In this document: positions 37,421-47,204 of the stretch, piece after piece
Layout: every line of letters starts with the position of its first letter
How positions within the stretch are numbered: position 1 is the first letter of the stretch
Origin: Acidovorax sp. NO-1
Lineage (GTDB): Bacteria > Pseudomonadota > Gammaproteobacteria > Burkholderiales > Burkholderiaceae_C
Reading direction: 5' to 3'
Assembly (NCBI RefSeq): GCF_000238595.1
Contig: NZ_AGTS01000052.1
Span: 1 to 58,443 of the forward strand
DNA: 58,443 nt
Program-made: the position numbers and the translations under genes
The notes under the pieces: model-generated
The model's database searches: none
The model's input: the letters and a program-made list of their open reading frames with translations, nothing else
Told to the model about the DNA's origin: nothing

Positions 37421-37475
37421 TGAAATTTGGCTCTAGCGCTTATCCATCAAGCGCTAGCAGCTATCAAATCAGGAG
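37421..37475. repeat. Full copy of the dispersed palindromic repeat between acpS and pdxJ
   Basis: TGAAATTTGGCTCTAGCGCT, TATCCATCAAGCGC and TAGCAGCTATCAAATCAGGA. CTAGCGCTT (37433-37441) pairs perfectly with AAGCGCTAG (37449-37457) around ATCCATC. Its outer arms are inverted relative to the copy at 36968. The pdxJ stop codon (37469-37471) lies inside it. Confidence 0.82.
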
Positions 37476-38254
37476 TCATCAGGTTGTGCGGCACAACCCG
37501 ACTGGATGCAGCCCAGGTAGGCCGACACCGTGGCGGCGTAGCCCAACTCCAGCGCGTCGGCAATCAATGCGTGGCCAATGGAGACTTCCAGCACGCCGGG
37601 CACCTCGCGCACAAAGGCGGCGAGGTTGTCGCGGTTGAGGTCGTGGCCTGCATTCACGCCCAGCCCCACATCCAGCGCGGCCTGGGCGGCGGCGGCGTAG
37701 CGCTTGAGCTCCACATCCTGCTGCGGCGTCCCCCAGGCTGCGGCATAGGGCTCGGTGTACAGCTCCACCCGGCCCGCGCCCACCGCCCGGGCGGCGGCCA
37801 TCTGCTCGGGCACGGGGTCCATGAACAGGCTCACGCGCACGCCCAATGCTTTGCACTCGGCGATCAGGGGCGCCAGGCGCTCGGCATCCTGCGGAAAGCT
37901 CCAGCCGTGGTCGCTGGTGAACTGGTCTTCGCTGTCGGGCACAAAAGTGGCCTGGTGCGGGCGAGCCTGGCGGATGAAATCCATCAGGTTCTGCGACGGA
38001 TTGCCCTCGATGTTGTATTCGCGGTCGGGCCAGGCCTTCATCAGCGTGGCCAGCTCGAACACGTCCTGGCTGCGGATGTGCCGCTCGTCGGGCCGCGGGT
38101 GCACGGTGATGCCCTGGGCGCCCGCCTGCAGGCACAGCTCGGCCGCACGGGTGACGCTGGGAATCCCCAGGTGGCGCGTGTTGCGCACCAGGGCGACCTT
38201 GTTGACGTTGACGGACAAGGCCGTGGGGCGGGATGTGCGTGGGGGCTGGTTCAT
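37469..38254 (-). CDS. pdxJ: Pyridoxine 5'-phosphate synthase
   Basis: PdxJ condenses aminoacetone phosphate-derived substrate with deoxyxylulose 5-phosphate to form pyridoxine 5'-phosphate. The 261-residue TIM-barrel protein starts [20 protein letters not shown]. It has [19 protein letters not shown], the conserved [30 protein letters not shown], and the C-terminal [18 protein letters not shown] and [15 protein letters not shown] 38254 overlaps the recO stop codon. The 3' end runs into a palindromic repeat, which supplies the stop codon. Confidence 0.98.
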   Translation of the reverse strand: MNQPPRTSRPTALSVNVNKVALVRNTRHLGIPSVTRAAELCLQAGAQGITVHPRPDERHIRSQDVFELATLMKAWPDREYNIEGNPSQNLMDFIRQARPHQATFVPDSEDQFTSDHGWSFPQDAERLAPLIAECKALGVRVSLFMDPVPEQMAAARAVGAGRVELYTEPYAAAWGTPQQDVELKRYAAAAQAALDVGLGVNAGHDLNRDNLAAFVREVPGVLEVSIGHALIADALELGYAATVSAYLGCIQSGCAAQPDDS

Positions 38255-39015
38255 AGGGCCTGCAGATCGATCATGAGCTGGCGGGTGCGCAGCGTGGGGC
38301 TGCCGCAATGGTATTGCAGCAGGGTGCGCAGCTGGGGTTTGAGTTCGGCCGCCACCGGCGCACACGCCCGCAAGGTGGCGGTGTAGCTGGCCGCATCGTC
38401 CAGCGCGCTCTGCAGCGCCTGCCACTGGCTGCCCAGCAGCCCGGCGCGGTCGGCAGGGGATGCGGCGCGCAGGCCGCCTTCGGGCACCAGGGTGTAGCGC
38501 ACGCTTGCTCCCAGGGGCTCCAGGGTCATGGTCTGTGCATCCAGGCCCGGCAGCAGGCCGATTTCGCGCAGCAGCAGCAGCTCGAAGCTGCGCAGCACGG
38601 GCTCCAGCGCATCGCCGTGTTCGCTGGCCAGCACGCGCACCACGCCGGCATAGGCATCAAACAGGGCCACATGCGGATCGGCGCGCGCCAGCAGGCGCAG
38701 CAGCAGCTCGTTGAGGTACATGCCCGACAGCAGGGCGTCGCCCGTGGGCATCACATGGCCGCCCACCCATTCGGCGCCTTTGAGGGTGTGAATGTCTGCG
38801 CTGCCGTCGCCCGTGAGCGTATAGGTCACCAGCAGGGGCTGCAGCGGCAGCAACACGGGGCGGAAATTGGAACTGGGCTTCTTCGCGCCCTTGGCCACCA
38901 GGGCCACGCGCCCCTGGCGACGGCAGAAGGCTTCCAGAATCAGGCTGGACTCGCTCCAGTCGTAGCTGTGCAGCACGAAGGCGGGTTCATCGGAGATGCG
39001 CTTGGCGGCAGCCAT
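38251..39015 (-). CDS. recO: DNA repair protein RecO
   Basis: RecO helps load RecA onto gapped DNA in the RecFOR pathway. The 254-residue protein begins with an OB-fold ([39 protein letters not shown]). A helical domain follows, with [41 protein letters not shown] and the C-terminal [23 protein letters not shown] 39015 is preferred over TTG 39051. The stop overlaps the pdxJ start (ATGA). It sits downstream of era in the usual rnc-era-recO-pdxJ-acpS order. Confidence 0.96.
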   Translation of the reverse strand: MAAAKRISDEPAFVLHSYDWSESSLILEAFCRRQGRVALVAKGAKKPSSNFRPVLLPLQPLLVTYTLTGDGSADIHTLKGAEWVGGHVMPTGDALLSGMYLNELLLRLLARADPHVALFDAYAGVVRVLASEHGDALEPVLRSFELLLLREIGLLPGLDAQTMTLEPLGASVRYTLVPEGGLRAASPADRAGLLGSQWQALQSALDDAASYTATLRACAPVAAELKPQLRTLLQYHCGSPTLRTRQLMIDLQAL

Positions 39016-39105
39016 TGGCTTCAGGCCCGCAGAAATGCATTCGGCTGGCAAGCGCCAGACAGCTTGTGCCGCCCGGGCAAGACAGGGTCGCGGGCGGGCA
39101 CGGAA

Positions 39106-40110
39106 TTATTCGTAACCGAACGAACGCACACGCGCTTCGTCGTCGGCCCAGCCAGAGCGCACCTTGACCCAGAGTTCGAGGAACACCTTGGCGTCCATGA
39201 GCTTTTCTAGCTCCTGGCGGGCCTCGGTGCCGATGCGCTTCAAGCGTTCGCCCTTGTCGCCAATCACCATCATCTTGTGGTTGTCGCGCTCGACCACGAT
39301 GGTGGCCGCGATCTTGACCAGGCGCTTGTGCTGCTTGCTGGCCTCTTCATCGAACTTGTCAATCACCACGGTGGAGGTGTAGGGCAGCTCGTCGCCCGTG
39401 AAGCGGAACAGTTTCTCGCGCACCGTCTCGGACGCGAGGAATTTCTCGCTGCGGTCGGTGAGCTCGTCCTCGCCGTACCACCATGCCTGCTCGGGCAGGT
39501 ATTTGGCGCAGATGCCGAAAAGGCGCTCGATGTCGCCCTTGTTCTTGGCCGACATGGGCACAAACTCGGCAAACGGGTGGCGCTCCTGCATGCTCTTGAG
39601 CCAGGGAGCCAGCTCGGCACGGCGGTGCACCATGTCGAGCTTGTTGGCCACCAGCAGCGTGGGAATGCCGGGCTTGAACAGCGACAGCACCTTGGCATCG
39701 GCCAGCGTGAAGTTGCCAGCCTCGACGACGAAGAGAATCAGGTCCACATCGCCGATGGCGCCCATCACGGTCTTGTTCAGCGACTTGTTGAGCGCGGTGG
39801 CGTGGCGGGTCTGGAACCCGGGGGTGTCGACAAAAATGAACTGCGTCTGCTCGCGCGTGCGGATGCCCGTGATGCGGTGCCGCGTGGTCTGCGCCTTGCG
39901 CGAGGTGATGCTGATCTTCTGGCCCACCAGCGCGTTGAGCAGGGTGGACTTGCCCACGTTGGGCTTGCCCACGATGGCAATCACGCCACAGCGCTGGCCG
40001 GGCACCGCCGCCGGAGCGCCCGCCGCAGCCAGCATGGCATCAAGGTCATTTTGGACCTCAGGGCTTACCGGATGGGCGTCACCAGCTACATCTTTGGTAG
40101 CATCATTCAT
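39106..40110 (-). CDS. era: GTPase Era
   Basis: Era is an essential GTPase that binds 16S rRNA and helps 30S maturation. The 334-residue protein has the G1 loop [20 protein letters not shown]2/G3 ([21 protein letters not shown]), G4 ([10 protein letters not shown]), and a C-terminal KH domain with [20 protein letters not shown] and [18 protein letters not shown]. The N-terminal extension of about 35 residues is typical of Comamonadaceae. Its ATG overlaps the rnc stop codon. Confidence 0.98.
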   Translation of the reverse strand: MNDATKDVAGDAHPVSPEVQNDLDAMLAAAGAPAAVPGQRCGVIAIVGKPNVGKSTLLNALVGQKISITSRKAQTTRHRITGIRTREQTQFIFVDTPGFQTRHATALNKSLNKTVMGAIGDVDLILFVVEAGNFTLADAKVLSLFKPGIPTLLVANKLDMVHRRAELAPWLKSMQERHPFAEFVPMSAKNKGDIERLFGICAKYLPEQAWWYGEDELTDRSEKFLASETVREKLFRFTGDELPYTSTVVIDKFDEEASKQHKRLVKIAATIVVERDNHKMMVIGDKGERLKRIGTEARQELEKLMDAKVFLELWVKVRSGWADDEARVRSFGYE

Positions 40111-40790
40111 AATTTCTTTGCTTTCAATGTGGCCAGCATGGCCGCAGCCGCCGCCTGCTCGCCCGCCCGGCGGGAGCCGCCGATGCCGCGTTCGGTCAGG
40201 CCCAGTTCAGGAATATCGCACTCGACGTCGAAGGTCTGGCGGTGCGCAGCACCCACGGTGGCCACCACCTTGTACTGCGGCAGCTTCATTTTGCGGCCCT
40301 GAAGCCACTCCTGCAATGCCGTCTTGGCGTCTTTGGACGCCGCCTGCATCTGCGGGTTGATCTCCACACCCTGGAAAAGGCGGTGCACCAGGGCTTCGGC
40401 ACTCGGGTATCCCGCATCGAGGTACACCGCGCCGATCAGGGCCTCCAGCGCGTCCGCCAGGATGGAGGGGCGCTGCTGCCCCCCGGATCTGGACTCGCCT
40501 TCACCCAGGCGAAGCACTTCGGAGAGCTTGAGACCCAGCGCCAGCTGGTGCAAGGTGTCCTGCTTGACAAGGTTGGCCCGCACGCGGGAGAGATCTCCTT
40601 CCGGCAGGGCCGACAGCTGCCGGTACAGCAGGCTCGCAACGGCCAGGTTCAGCACGGAATCCCCCAGAAACTCCAGCCGCTCATTGTGGTCGGCCGAGAA
40701 ACTGCGGTGCGTGGTGGCGCGCTGTAAAAGGGAGGGATCGGAAAAAACATGCTGCAGACGGCTCTGCAGCGCTTGAAGGCCGGGTTGCAC
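40107..40790 (-). CDS. rnc: Ribonuclease III
   Basis: RNase III cleaves double-stranded RNA, including rRNA precursors. The 227-residue protein has the catalytic signature [20 protein letters not shown] near residue 40, [18 protein letters not shown] near residue 115, and a C-terminal dsRNA-binding domain ([36 protein letters not shown]). The start codon is GTG at 40790, and the last base of the upstream stop codon is shared with it. rnc and era overlap by four bases. Confidence 0.98.
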   Translation of the reverse strand: MQPGLQALQSRLQHVFSDPSLLQRATTHRSFSADHNERLEFLGDSVLNLAVASLLYRQLSALPEGDLSRVRANLVKQDTLHQLALGLKLSEVLRLGEGESRSGGQQRPSILADALEALIGAVYLDAGYPSAEALVHRLFQGVEINPQMQAASKDAKTALQEWLQGRKMKLPQYKVVATVGAAHRQTFDVECDIPELGLTERGIGGSRRAGEQAAAAAMLATLKAKKL

Positions 40791-41155
40791 TAGTTGGTCT
40801 GTCCTTCAAATCGGTACACCAGGTAGGCGGGGCCCGCCAGAGCGATTTCACGGGAGTACTTGAAGGACACCACCACCTTGTCTCCGCGCTTGCTCACCTC
40901 CAGGTCCTTGCCCTGGATGGAGTTGATGGTGTCGATGGCGGCAGCCCGGTCAAAAGAGGCGCGCACGTCCGCGACGGTGCTGCCTTCCTTGGCGGCCTTG
41001 GCAGCAGCCTTGTTGATCGCCTGGTACTCCAGAAAGATCGGCACGGACTGGCCGCCGATGGCAAAGGCAGCCACGGCCAGCAAGCCGATGAAGATCACAC
41101 CAATGAAAGACAGGCCACGCTGGCGACCGCGTGCAGCAGAACGTTGAATACGCAT
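40790..41155 (-). CDS. DUF4845 domain membrane protein
   Basis: This 121-residue protein has one N-terminal transmembrane helix ([21 protein letters not shown]) resembling a prepilin-type segment. A small periplasmic domain follows: [32 protein letters not shown], then [23 protein letters not shown]. Members of DUF4845 occur between lepB and rnc in Betaproteobacteria; their function is not known. It overlaps the rnc start by one base and lies 39 bp after lepB, so it is cotranscribed. Confidence 0.88.
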   Translation of the reverse strand: MRIQRSAARGRQRGLSFIGVIFIGLLAVAAFAIGGQSVPIFLEYQAINKAAAKAAKEGSTVADVRASFDRAAAIDTINSIQGKDLEVSKRGDKVVVSFKYSREIALAGPAYLVYRFEGQTN

Positions 41156-41194
41156 GTGTTTCCCCCTTTTGTGTTCTTGAAAGCCAATCGCCCA

Positions 41195-42172
41195 TCAATG
41201 AAATGAGCCGATGCGCTTGAGATTACCGAAATTCATCCAGACAAAAAAGGCCTTCCCCACGATATTGCCCTCCGGGACGAACCCCCAATAGCGCGAATCG
41301 AGCGAGTTGTCCCGGTTGTCACCCATCATGAAATAGTGGCCTTCCGGCACCTTGCACACCACGCCCTCGACACTGTAGCGGCAGTTCTCACGATAGGCAA
41401 AATTGCTCGCGCCCTGCACAAAGGCCGGTACGTCGGCGTTGTTCAGCAGCCGGTGGGGCTGGGCTCCCAGTTGCTCTTCAAACTGCTTGAAGTAGCGCAT
41501 CGAGTCTTCTTCAAAAAAGTCCGGCAGCGCCTTGGTATCTACAGGTTGTCCGTTGACGGTCAACCGCTTGTTGAGATAGGCCACCTCGTCGCCAGGCACG
41601 CCAACCACCCGCTTGATGTAGTCCAGGCTCGGCTGCGGCGGGTAGCGGAACACCATGACATCGCCGCGTGCCGGCGGCGTACCCTCGGTGATCTTGGTGT
41701 GGATCACCGGCAGACGCACCCCGTAGGTGAACTTGTTCACAAGAATCAGGTCGCCCACGAGCAGCGTCGGAATCATGGAGCCCGAAGGAATCTTGAAAGG
41801 CTCGAACAGGAACGACCGCAGCAGGAACACCGCGGCAATGACGGGAAAGAGCCCCGCCGTCCAGTCCAGCCACCATGGCTGCATGAGCAGGCGACTCTTG
41901 GCCTCCTGGACATCCACATCCACCTTCTGGATGCCCATGCGGTCCAGCTCAGCGCGTCGCTGGGCTGCGGCATCTTCGACGGCCTGAGCAGCGCGGCGCC
42001 GCCTGGGCAGAAAGTACAGGCGCTCGGCCAGCCAGTACGCACCCGTCACGACGGTGGCAAGAAACAGCAGCAAGGCGAAGTTGCCTTCCAGCGCGCCGAA
42101 GTACCAGGCACCCACATAGCCCCCGAAGGCGGCCAGCAGCAATGCGGTAAGGATCTGCATGAACTGGAGCAT
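41195..42172 (-). CDS. lepB: Signal peptidase I
   Basis: LepB removes signal peptides from exported proteins on the periplasmic side of the inner membrane. The 325-residue protein has two N-terminal transmembrane segments (about residues 5-22 and 28-50), a third hydrophobic stretch before the catalytic serine (FKIPSGSMIPTLLVGD near residue 125), and the lysine general base in YIKRVVGVPGDEVAYLN. The C-terminal box is YFMMGDNRDNSLDSRYWGFV. It directly follows lepA, overlapping its stop codon by one base. Confidence 0.98.
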   Translation of the reverse strand: MLQFMQILTALLLAAFGGYVGAWYFGALEGNFALLLFLATVVTGAYWLAERLYFLPRRRRAAQAVEDAAAQRRAELDRMGIQKVDVDVQEAKSRLLMQPWWLDWTAGLFPVIAAVFLLRSFLFEPFKIPSGSMIPTLLVGDLILVNKFTYGVRLPVIHTKITEGTPPARGDVMVFRYPPQPSLDYIKRVVGVPGDEVAYLNKRLTVNGQPVDTKALPDFFEEDSMRYFKQFEEQLGAQPHRLLNNADVPAFVQGASNFAYRENCRYSVEGVVCKVPEGHYFMMGDNRDNSLDSRYWGFVPEGNIVGKAFFVWMNFGNLKRIGSFH

Positions 42173-43983
42173 CAGTCTTCCACCTGCAAAATGGCCAGGA
42201 ATGCCTCTTGGGGCACCTCCACCGATCCGATCTGTTTCATGCGCTTCTTGCCTGCTTTCTGCTTTTCGAGGAGCTTGCGTTTGCGGCTGACGTCACCGCC
42301 GTAGCATTTTGCCAGTACGTTCTTGCGCAAGGCCTTGATGGTTTCGCGCGCAATGATGTTGGCGCCAATGGCGGCCTGGATGGCCACGTCATACATCTGG
42401 CGGCTGATGATTTCGCGCATCTTGGCCACCACGGCACGGCCGCGGTACTGCGACTGCGAGCGGTGCACGATGATGGACAGCGCATCCACCTTTTCACCGT
42501 TGAGCAGGATATCAACCTTCACCACGTCGGAGGCCCGGTACTCCTTGAACTCGTAGTCCATGGAGGCATACCCGCGCGACACCGACTTGAGCTTGTCGAA
42601 AAAGTCGAGCACGATTTCGCCGAGCGGCATTTCATAGGTCAACATCACCTGGCGGCCGTGGTATGCCATGTTCATCTGCACGCCGCGCTTCTGGTTGGCC
42701 AGCGTCATCACCGGGCCCACATAGTCCTGTGGCATGTACAGATGCACCGTGACGATGGGCTCGCGGATTTCCTCCAGACGTCCCTGGTCGGGCATCTTGG
42801 AAGGGTTCTCGACCATGATCACCTCGCCATCGGCCTTGACCACCTGGTACACCACGCTCGGCGCCGTCGTGATGAGGTCCTGGTCAAACTCACGCTCCAG
42901 ACGCTCCTGCACGATCTCCATGTGCAGGAGACCCAGGAACCCGCAACGGAATCCGAATCCCAGTGCCTGGCTGACTTCGGGTTCGTAGTGCAGTGATGCA
43001 TCGTTGAGCTTGAGCTTCTCGAGCGCATCGCGCAGCGAGTCGTACTCGCTGGCCTCGGTGGGGTACAGCCCGGCAAACACCTGCGGCTGGATTTCCTTGA
43101 AACCGGGCAACGCCTCAGCGGCCGGGCCCGCATTGTTGGGCAATTTCTTTTCGAGCGTGATGGTGTCGCCCACCTTGGCCGCCTGCAGCTCCTTGATGCC
43201 GGCAATGATGTAGCCCACCTGCCCCGCATCCAGCGAGTTGCGCGGCTCGTTGGCGGGCGTGAACACGCCCAGGTTGTCGGCGTTATACACCGCACCACTG
43301 GCCATCATCTTGATGCGCTCACCCTTGAGCAAGCGGCCGTCGACCACGCGCACCAGCATCACCACGCCCACGTAGCTGTCGAACCAGCTGTCGATGATCA
43401 TCGCGCGCAGCGGACCCTGGGCATTGCCACGCGGCGCAGGCACCTTGGCCACGATGGCTTCCAGGATCTCGTCAATACCCATGCCCGTTTTGGCCGAGCA
43501 TGGAATGGCGTCGGTTGCGTCTATGCCGATCACATCTTCGATCTCGGCTTTTGCATTGTCCGGATCGGCGTTGGGCAGGTCCATCTTGTTGAGTACCGGC
43601 ACCACCTCGACACCCAGATCCAATGCGGTGTAGCAGTTCGCAACGGTCTGAGCCTCCACTCCCTGCGACGCATCGACCACAAGCAATGCACCCTCGCAGG
43701 CAGACAGCGAGCGACTCACTTCATACGAGAAGTCCACATGCCCCGGCGTGTCGATCAGATTGAGGTTGTAGACCTGTCCATCCTGCGCCTTGTATTGCAG
43801 CGCTGCGGTCTGCGCCTTGATGGTTATCCCACGCTCTTTTTCGATATCCATCGAGTCCAGAACCTGGGCCTCCATCTCACGGTCCGCAAGGCCTCCGCAG
43901 CGCTGGATCAAGCGATCGGCAAGCGTCGACTTGCCGTGGTCGATGTGCGCAATGATGGAAAAATTTCTGATGTGGTTCATCAA
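42172..43983 (-). CDS. lepA: Elongation factor 4 (LepA)
   Basis: LepA is a ribosome-dependent GTPase that back-translocates or remodels stalled ribosomes. The 603-residue protein starts [26 protein letters not shown]. It contains [54 protein letters not shown], and the LepA-specific C-terminal region ending [21 protein letters not shown]. Length is standard. It lies after an unusually long AT-rich spacer, so it has its own promoter; an orphan terminator sits 48-72 bp upstream of its start. Confidence 0.98.
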   Translation of the reverse strand: MMNHIRNFSIIAHIDHGKSTLADRLIQRCGGLADREMEAQVLDSMDIEKERGITIKAQTAALQYKAQDGQVYNLNLIDTPGHVDFSYEVSRSLSACEGALLVVDASQGVEAQTVANCYTALDLGVEVVPVLNKMDLPNADPDNAKAEIEDVIGIDATDAIPCSAKTGMGIDEILEAIVAKVPAPRGNAQGPLRAMIIDSWFDSYVGVVMLVRVVDGRLLKGERIKMMASGAVYNADNLGVFTPANEPRNSLDAGQVGYIIAGIKELQAAKVGDTITLEKKLPNNAGPAAEALPGFKEIQPQVFAGLYPTEASEYDSLRDALEKLKLNDASLHYEPEVSQALGFGFRCGFLGLLHMEIVQERLEREFDQDLITTAPSVVYQVVKADGEVIMVENPSKMPDQGRLEEIREPIVTVHLYMPQDYVGPVMTLANQKRGVQMNMAYHGRQVMLTYEMPLGEIVLDFFDKLKSVSRGYASMDYEFKEYRASDVVKVDILLNGEKVDALSIIVHRSQSQYRGRAVVAKMREIISRQMYDVAIQAAIGANIIARETIKALRKNVLAKCYGGDVSRKRKLLEKQKAGKKRMKQIGSVEVPQEAFLAILQVED

Positions 43984-44030
43984 CGGAAAGCGTCAAGTGA
44001 TTGAATTAAAACGGAGCACACAAGAAAAAA

Positions 44031-44055
44031 GGGCGCGTCGAATGGCGACGCGCCC
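44031..44055 (-). terminator. Strong rho-independent terminator with no gene in front of it
   Basis: GGGCGCGTCG (44031-44040) and CGACGCGCCC (44046-44055) form a perfect 10-bp stem with a 5-nt loop. On the minus strand TTTTTTC follows. The nearest upstream minus-strand gene, degQ, ends 420 bp earlier and has its own likely terminator. This suggests either an unannotated small transcript or protection of lepA from readthrough. Confidence 0.88.
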
Positions 44056-44353
44056 TGAACCAACAATCATTGGCAACTGCGATAGTTGGACCTTCATTGT
44101 AGGCAAAAAGCCCGGCGGATAACGCCCACCCGACTGCATCCAAGGGGAGTTGCCATGGTGCAACAGGAAACTTATCAACAACTTATTCACAGTCTGCACA
44201 ACTACAACGCTGGACAACTTGTGGGTGAACTGTGAATGAGTTGTGTATTACACCGTCACATCCCGCATCGTGAATCAACGTTCAACCAATATATGAATTA
44301 GCGTTGAACAGGGGTTCGTATTCTATCGAAACCGGTTGATAGCATTCCGGCAT

Positions 44354-44373
44354 AAGTTAGTTTGAACTAACTT
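44354..44373. promoter_or_regulatory. Perfect 20-bp palindrome (operator-like)
   Basis: AAGTTAGTT, TG, AACTAACTT: two perfect 9-bp arms around a 2-bp centre, in an AT-rich context between degQ and lepA. It has the size and symmetry of a repressor operator. No matching regulator gene lies nearby, so the function is unknown. Confidence 0.45.
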
Positions 44374-44423
44374 GGGGACGGAGCGAGATCCGGTACTTGC
44401 GGCCGACAATCCGCCAAAAAAAC

Positions 44424-44457
44424 TGAGTGAGGGGGCCAACCGCCCGTATTGCCCCTC
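44424..44457 (-). terminator. Probable terminator of degQ
   Basis: On the minus strand GAGGGGC and GCCCCCTC form a 7-bp stem with one bulged C. ACTCAG and then seven T residues follow (plus-strand AAAAAAA at 44416-44422). It begins about 17 bp after the degQ stop codon. The T-tract is a few bases farther from the stem than ideal. Confidence 0.5.
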
Positions 44458-44473
44458 CCTTTTTCGCAGCTTT

Positions 44474-45940
44474 TCAGCGGGCCGGACGAATCAAGGCGTA
44501 TTGCGCCCATTCGCCGCGACGGTACAACACGTTGACTGGTTTCGTCTTATCCGCCTTGGCCAGCGTGGCTTCAAAGTCCTTCACACCCGTCACTTCGGTA
44601 TTGGCGATTGCAAGGATGACATCCCCTTCCCGCAGTCCGGCGCGCGCTGCTGCGTCCGTAGCAGCCGCCACGATCACGCCGCCCTTGAGCTTGAGTTCCT
44701 TCTTCTGAGCCTCTGAAAGCTCCGTCACGGCCAACCCCATTTGCTGGGCGGCCGGTGAGGCCTTGGGTTTCTCTTCGCTCGCGGCTGCCTTGGCTGCCGG
44801 CTTGTCGGGTTCAATCTCGGCAATGGTGATGCTCAGATCCCGCGAGGAACCTCGGCGATGAACGGTCATCGTGCTCTTGGTTCCCGGCTTGGTATTTCCC
44901 ACAAGGCGGGGAAGATCCGCGACCTTCTCGATCGCCTTGCCGTCAAAACGGGTGATGATGTCGCCCGCCTCCACACCGGCCTTGTCGGCCGGCGAGCCCG
45001 CCTCCACACCCGTTACCAGGGCGCCCTGCGCCTTGCCCAGCCCGATCGATTCGGCGACATCTTTCGTGACCTGTCCGATCTGCACGCCGATTCGTCCTCG
45101 CGTCACGCGGCCAGAGGAGCGCAACTGCTCACTCACGCGAATGGCTTCGTCCATGGGTATGGCAAACGAGATGCCCATGAACCCTCCGGAGCGCGAATAG
45201 ATCTGGCTGTTGATCCCGACCACTTCGCCACGCATGTTGATGAGCGGCCCACCCGAGTTGCCAGGGTTGATCGCGACGTCGGTCTGGATGAACGGAAGGT
45301 AGTCGCCGGTATCGCGCTGCTTGGCACTGACAATGCCTGCCGTCACAGTGTTCTCAAGTCCAAACGGCGATCCGATGGCCATCACCCATTCGCCCACGCG
45401 AAGGCGGCTCACATCCCCGACCTTGATGGCAGGCAGCCCGGTGGCCTCGATCTTGACCACAGCCACGTCCGTGCGTTTGTCTGCGCCAATGATCTTGGCT
45501 TTGAACTCACGCTTGTCGGTCAACGTGACAACCACTTCATCCGCGCCGTCCACGACGTGCGCGTTCGTCATGACAAAACCATCAGAGGTCAGGATAAAAC
45601 CCGAACCCACGCCGCGAGGTTGCTCGTCGTCTTGTGGTCGCTGCGGTCGTTGCTGCCGCGGAGCGTTGGGAATGGGCACACCGAAACGGCGAAAGAACTC
45701 CAGCATTTCTTCATCCATGCCGTTGGCGTTCGCGCGGTTTGACACCCTTTCCACCGTCCGGATATTGACCACGGACGGCCCGACCTGATCCACCAGATCC
45801 GTGAAGTCAGGCAGACCGCGCACGGCCGCTGCAGGCTGGGCCAGCGCAACCTGCGGCATAACCATTGCACCGGAGATCCCGGCAAACATGCATGCAAACG
45901 CTACGGAGCGCAGCGCATTTCCATCGAGCTTCGGCATCAT
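44474..45940 (-). CDS. degQ: Periplasmic serine protease of the DegQ/MucD (HtrA) family
   Basis: HtrA proteases degrade or refold misfolded envelope proteins; MucD of Pseudomonas is encoded in the same order after algU-mucA-mucB. The 488-residue protein has a signal peptide ending MPQVALAQP. The trypsin-like domain has catalytic His in VMTNAHVVDGADE (about 128), Asp in DKRTDVAVVKI (about 159) and Ser in INPGNSGGPLINMRGE (about 232). Two PDZ domains follow (RIGVQIGQVTKDVAESIGL; LGLAVTELSEAQKKELKLKGG is the start of the second). ATG 45940 gives MMPKLDG after AAAGGTCG; the longer frame from 46171 runs into rseB. It completes the sigma-E stress module. Confidence 0.95.
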   Translation of the reverse strand: MMPKLDGNALRSVAFACMFAGISGAMVMPQVALAQPAAAVRGLPDFTDLVDQVGPSVVNIRTVERVSNRANANGMDEEMLEFFRRFGVPIPNAPRQQRPQRPQDDEQPRGVGSGFILTSDGFVMTNAHVVDGADEVVVTLTDKREFKAKIIGADKRTDVAVVKIEATGLPAIKVGDVSRLRVGEWVMAIGSPFGLENTVTAGIVSAKQRDTGDYLPFIQTDVAINPGNSGGPLINMRGEVVGINSQIYSRSGGFMGISFAIPMDEAIRVSEQLRSSGRVTRGRIGVQIGQVTKDVAESIGLGKAQGALVTGVEAGSPADKAGVEAGDIITRFDGKAIEKVADLPRLVGNTKPGTKSTMTVHRRGSSRDLSITIAEIEPDKPAAKAAASEEKPKASPAAQQMGLAVTELSEAQKKELKLKGGVIVAAATDAAARAGLREGDVILAIANTEVTGVKDFEATLAKADKTKPVNVLYRRGEWAQYALIRPAR

Positions 45941-46095
45941 CGACCTTTCATGAATAGTGGCGAATGCAGTCATCCAACTGTGTGTAACTGTGAAGAGTGT
46001 GGCGCCATTTGGTTCCCAAATCGCCACGTCATTTGCGTGCCGTTGCCCTGACAACGTCATGCCGCACAGGGCCTTGGCGCCATGCCCATGTGGCT

Positions 46096-47166
46096 TCAGC
46101 GGGTGCGTTCCAGTTGCCCCGCGAACAATCGAAGGGTCTGCAAAGGAACCTCGCCCACCGCCGTGAGCCACACGTCTGGCGCAATACGCTGGGCAAGCAA
46201 CTGGGTTGCGCCTACGCTGGAAATCTGCGTTTGAGCGGAATGGCGCCGCGGGTCAAACAGCTCCATGAACAGCGATACGGATGCGAGTCCGTCCGAGAAA
46301 AGGCACTGCAAAACCCCGTCTGCGCCATCGTCCGGTGACACCACACGGCGATGACAACTGACTGGCACAAAGCCCGCAATAGGCTGCCTCAATGCCCAGC
46401 CTTCCGCCGCGGCAGTGGTTTTGACAACCACCGGAGCCACCACCTTGTACCCCGTGGTCTCGTCCATCAAACGCGAAAGCTGCTCGACACGCACCGGCGC
46501 ATCCAAATCGAGCTCGGAGAATGCAGCTTGCTCAAGTACACGGCCCCGGACGTCCAGGGTTTGCAGCTTGATGACGAGACCCGTCTCCCGCTCGCTCCAC
46601 AGTCTGTAGCCAAAGCGCAGGGAGTCCACCGGCTTGAACCAGACCACATCGGCGGTGAAACCTGCAACCCGCTCCTGACCCAAGGCATGGGAGGCATAAA
46701 ACTGCGAAATCGACGTTCCGCCAATCAACGGCACGCGGGGAAACAGGCTGGCTGCGTCTCTGCGGTCTGACCGCACCACACGGGTCTGCGGCCAGAAGGT
46801 GCGAACTTCGTCATTGCGACGAAAAACCGTGCGGGGCGTGCCGCTCAATGCTTCCACCCGTTCCATCTGTTGCACGCCATCACAGGCATGCCAGATCCGC
46901 GAACTGGCCATTGCGCCCGAGGCGGCAAGTACGACAAACGTGCCTGCGTAGGGACGCGCACAGGGTGCGCTGTGCATGCGATCGATCCATTTGACGATGC
47001 CCTGGTCAGCAGCGGTCGACGGCACTTGATTCGGTGAAGGGCCGTCGGCGGACCAGACGCCAAAGCCTGCGAAAAGCCCCGACGCCCAGAGGCCAACCAC
47101 TACCCAAGGCTTTAATTTTCTACCGAGCGCGATCGACCCACTGCTGACAACTTCAGTACGGCTCAT
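46096..47166 (-). CDS. rseB: Sigma-E regulatory protein RseB/MucB
   Basis: RseB is a periplasmic lipoprotein-like sensor that binds the anti-sigma factor RseA and protects it from DegS cleavage until envelope stress. The 356-residue protein has an N-terminal membrane/signal segment (WVVVGLWASGLFAGFGVWS) and the MucB/RseB N-terminal domain (PYAGTFVVLAASGAMASSRIWHACDG, ERVEALSGTPRTVFRRNDEV). The C-terminal domain ends LLAQRIAPDVWLTAVGEVPLQ. It lies between rseA (38-bp gap) and degQ on the same strand. Confidence 0.93.
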   Translation of the reverse strand: MSRTEVVSSGSIALGRKLKPWVVVGLWASGLFAGFGVWSADGPSPNQVPSTAADQGIVKWIDRMHSAPCARPYAGTFVVLAASGAMASSRIWHACDGVQQMERVEALSGTPRTVFRRNDEVRTFWPQTRVVRSDRRDAASLFPRVPLIGGTSISQFYASHALGQERVAGFTADVVWFKPVDSLRFGYRLWSERETGLVIKLQTLDVRGRVLEQAAFSELDLDAPVRVEQLSRLMDETTGYKVVAPVVVKTTAAAEGWALRQPIAGFVPVSCHRRVVSPDDGADGVLQCLFSDGLASVSLFMELFDPRRHSAQTQISSVGATQLLAQRIAPDVWLTAVGEVPLQTLRLFAGQLERTR

Positions 47167-47204
47167 TGCACAGTCTCAACCCGTTGAGCAGAACCCCTCA
47201 CATT

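Larger units (their letters stand above)
43984..44473. other. AT-rich 490-bp intergenic region upstream of lepA
   Basis: This spacer between degQ and lepA is clearly more AT-rich than its surroundings. It contains a terminator hairpin at 44031-44055 (minus), a candidate -10 TACAAT on the minus strand near 44096-44101, and two near-DnaA boxes on the plus strand (TTATCAACA at 44173 and TTATTCACA at 44182, each one mismatch). There is also an inverted pair GTTCAAC/GTTGAAC around 44281-44306, a 20-bp palindrome at 44354-44373 and the degQ terminator. No protein-coding frame is convincing. Confidence 0.6.

Noticed and set aside
44150..44240. Possible replication origin because of TTATCAACA and TTATTCACA
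   Set aside because: Each box has one mismatch, there are only a few, and dnaA, dnaN, gyrB, rnpA or rpmH do not lie nearby.
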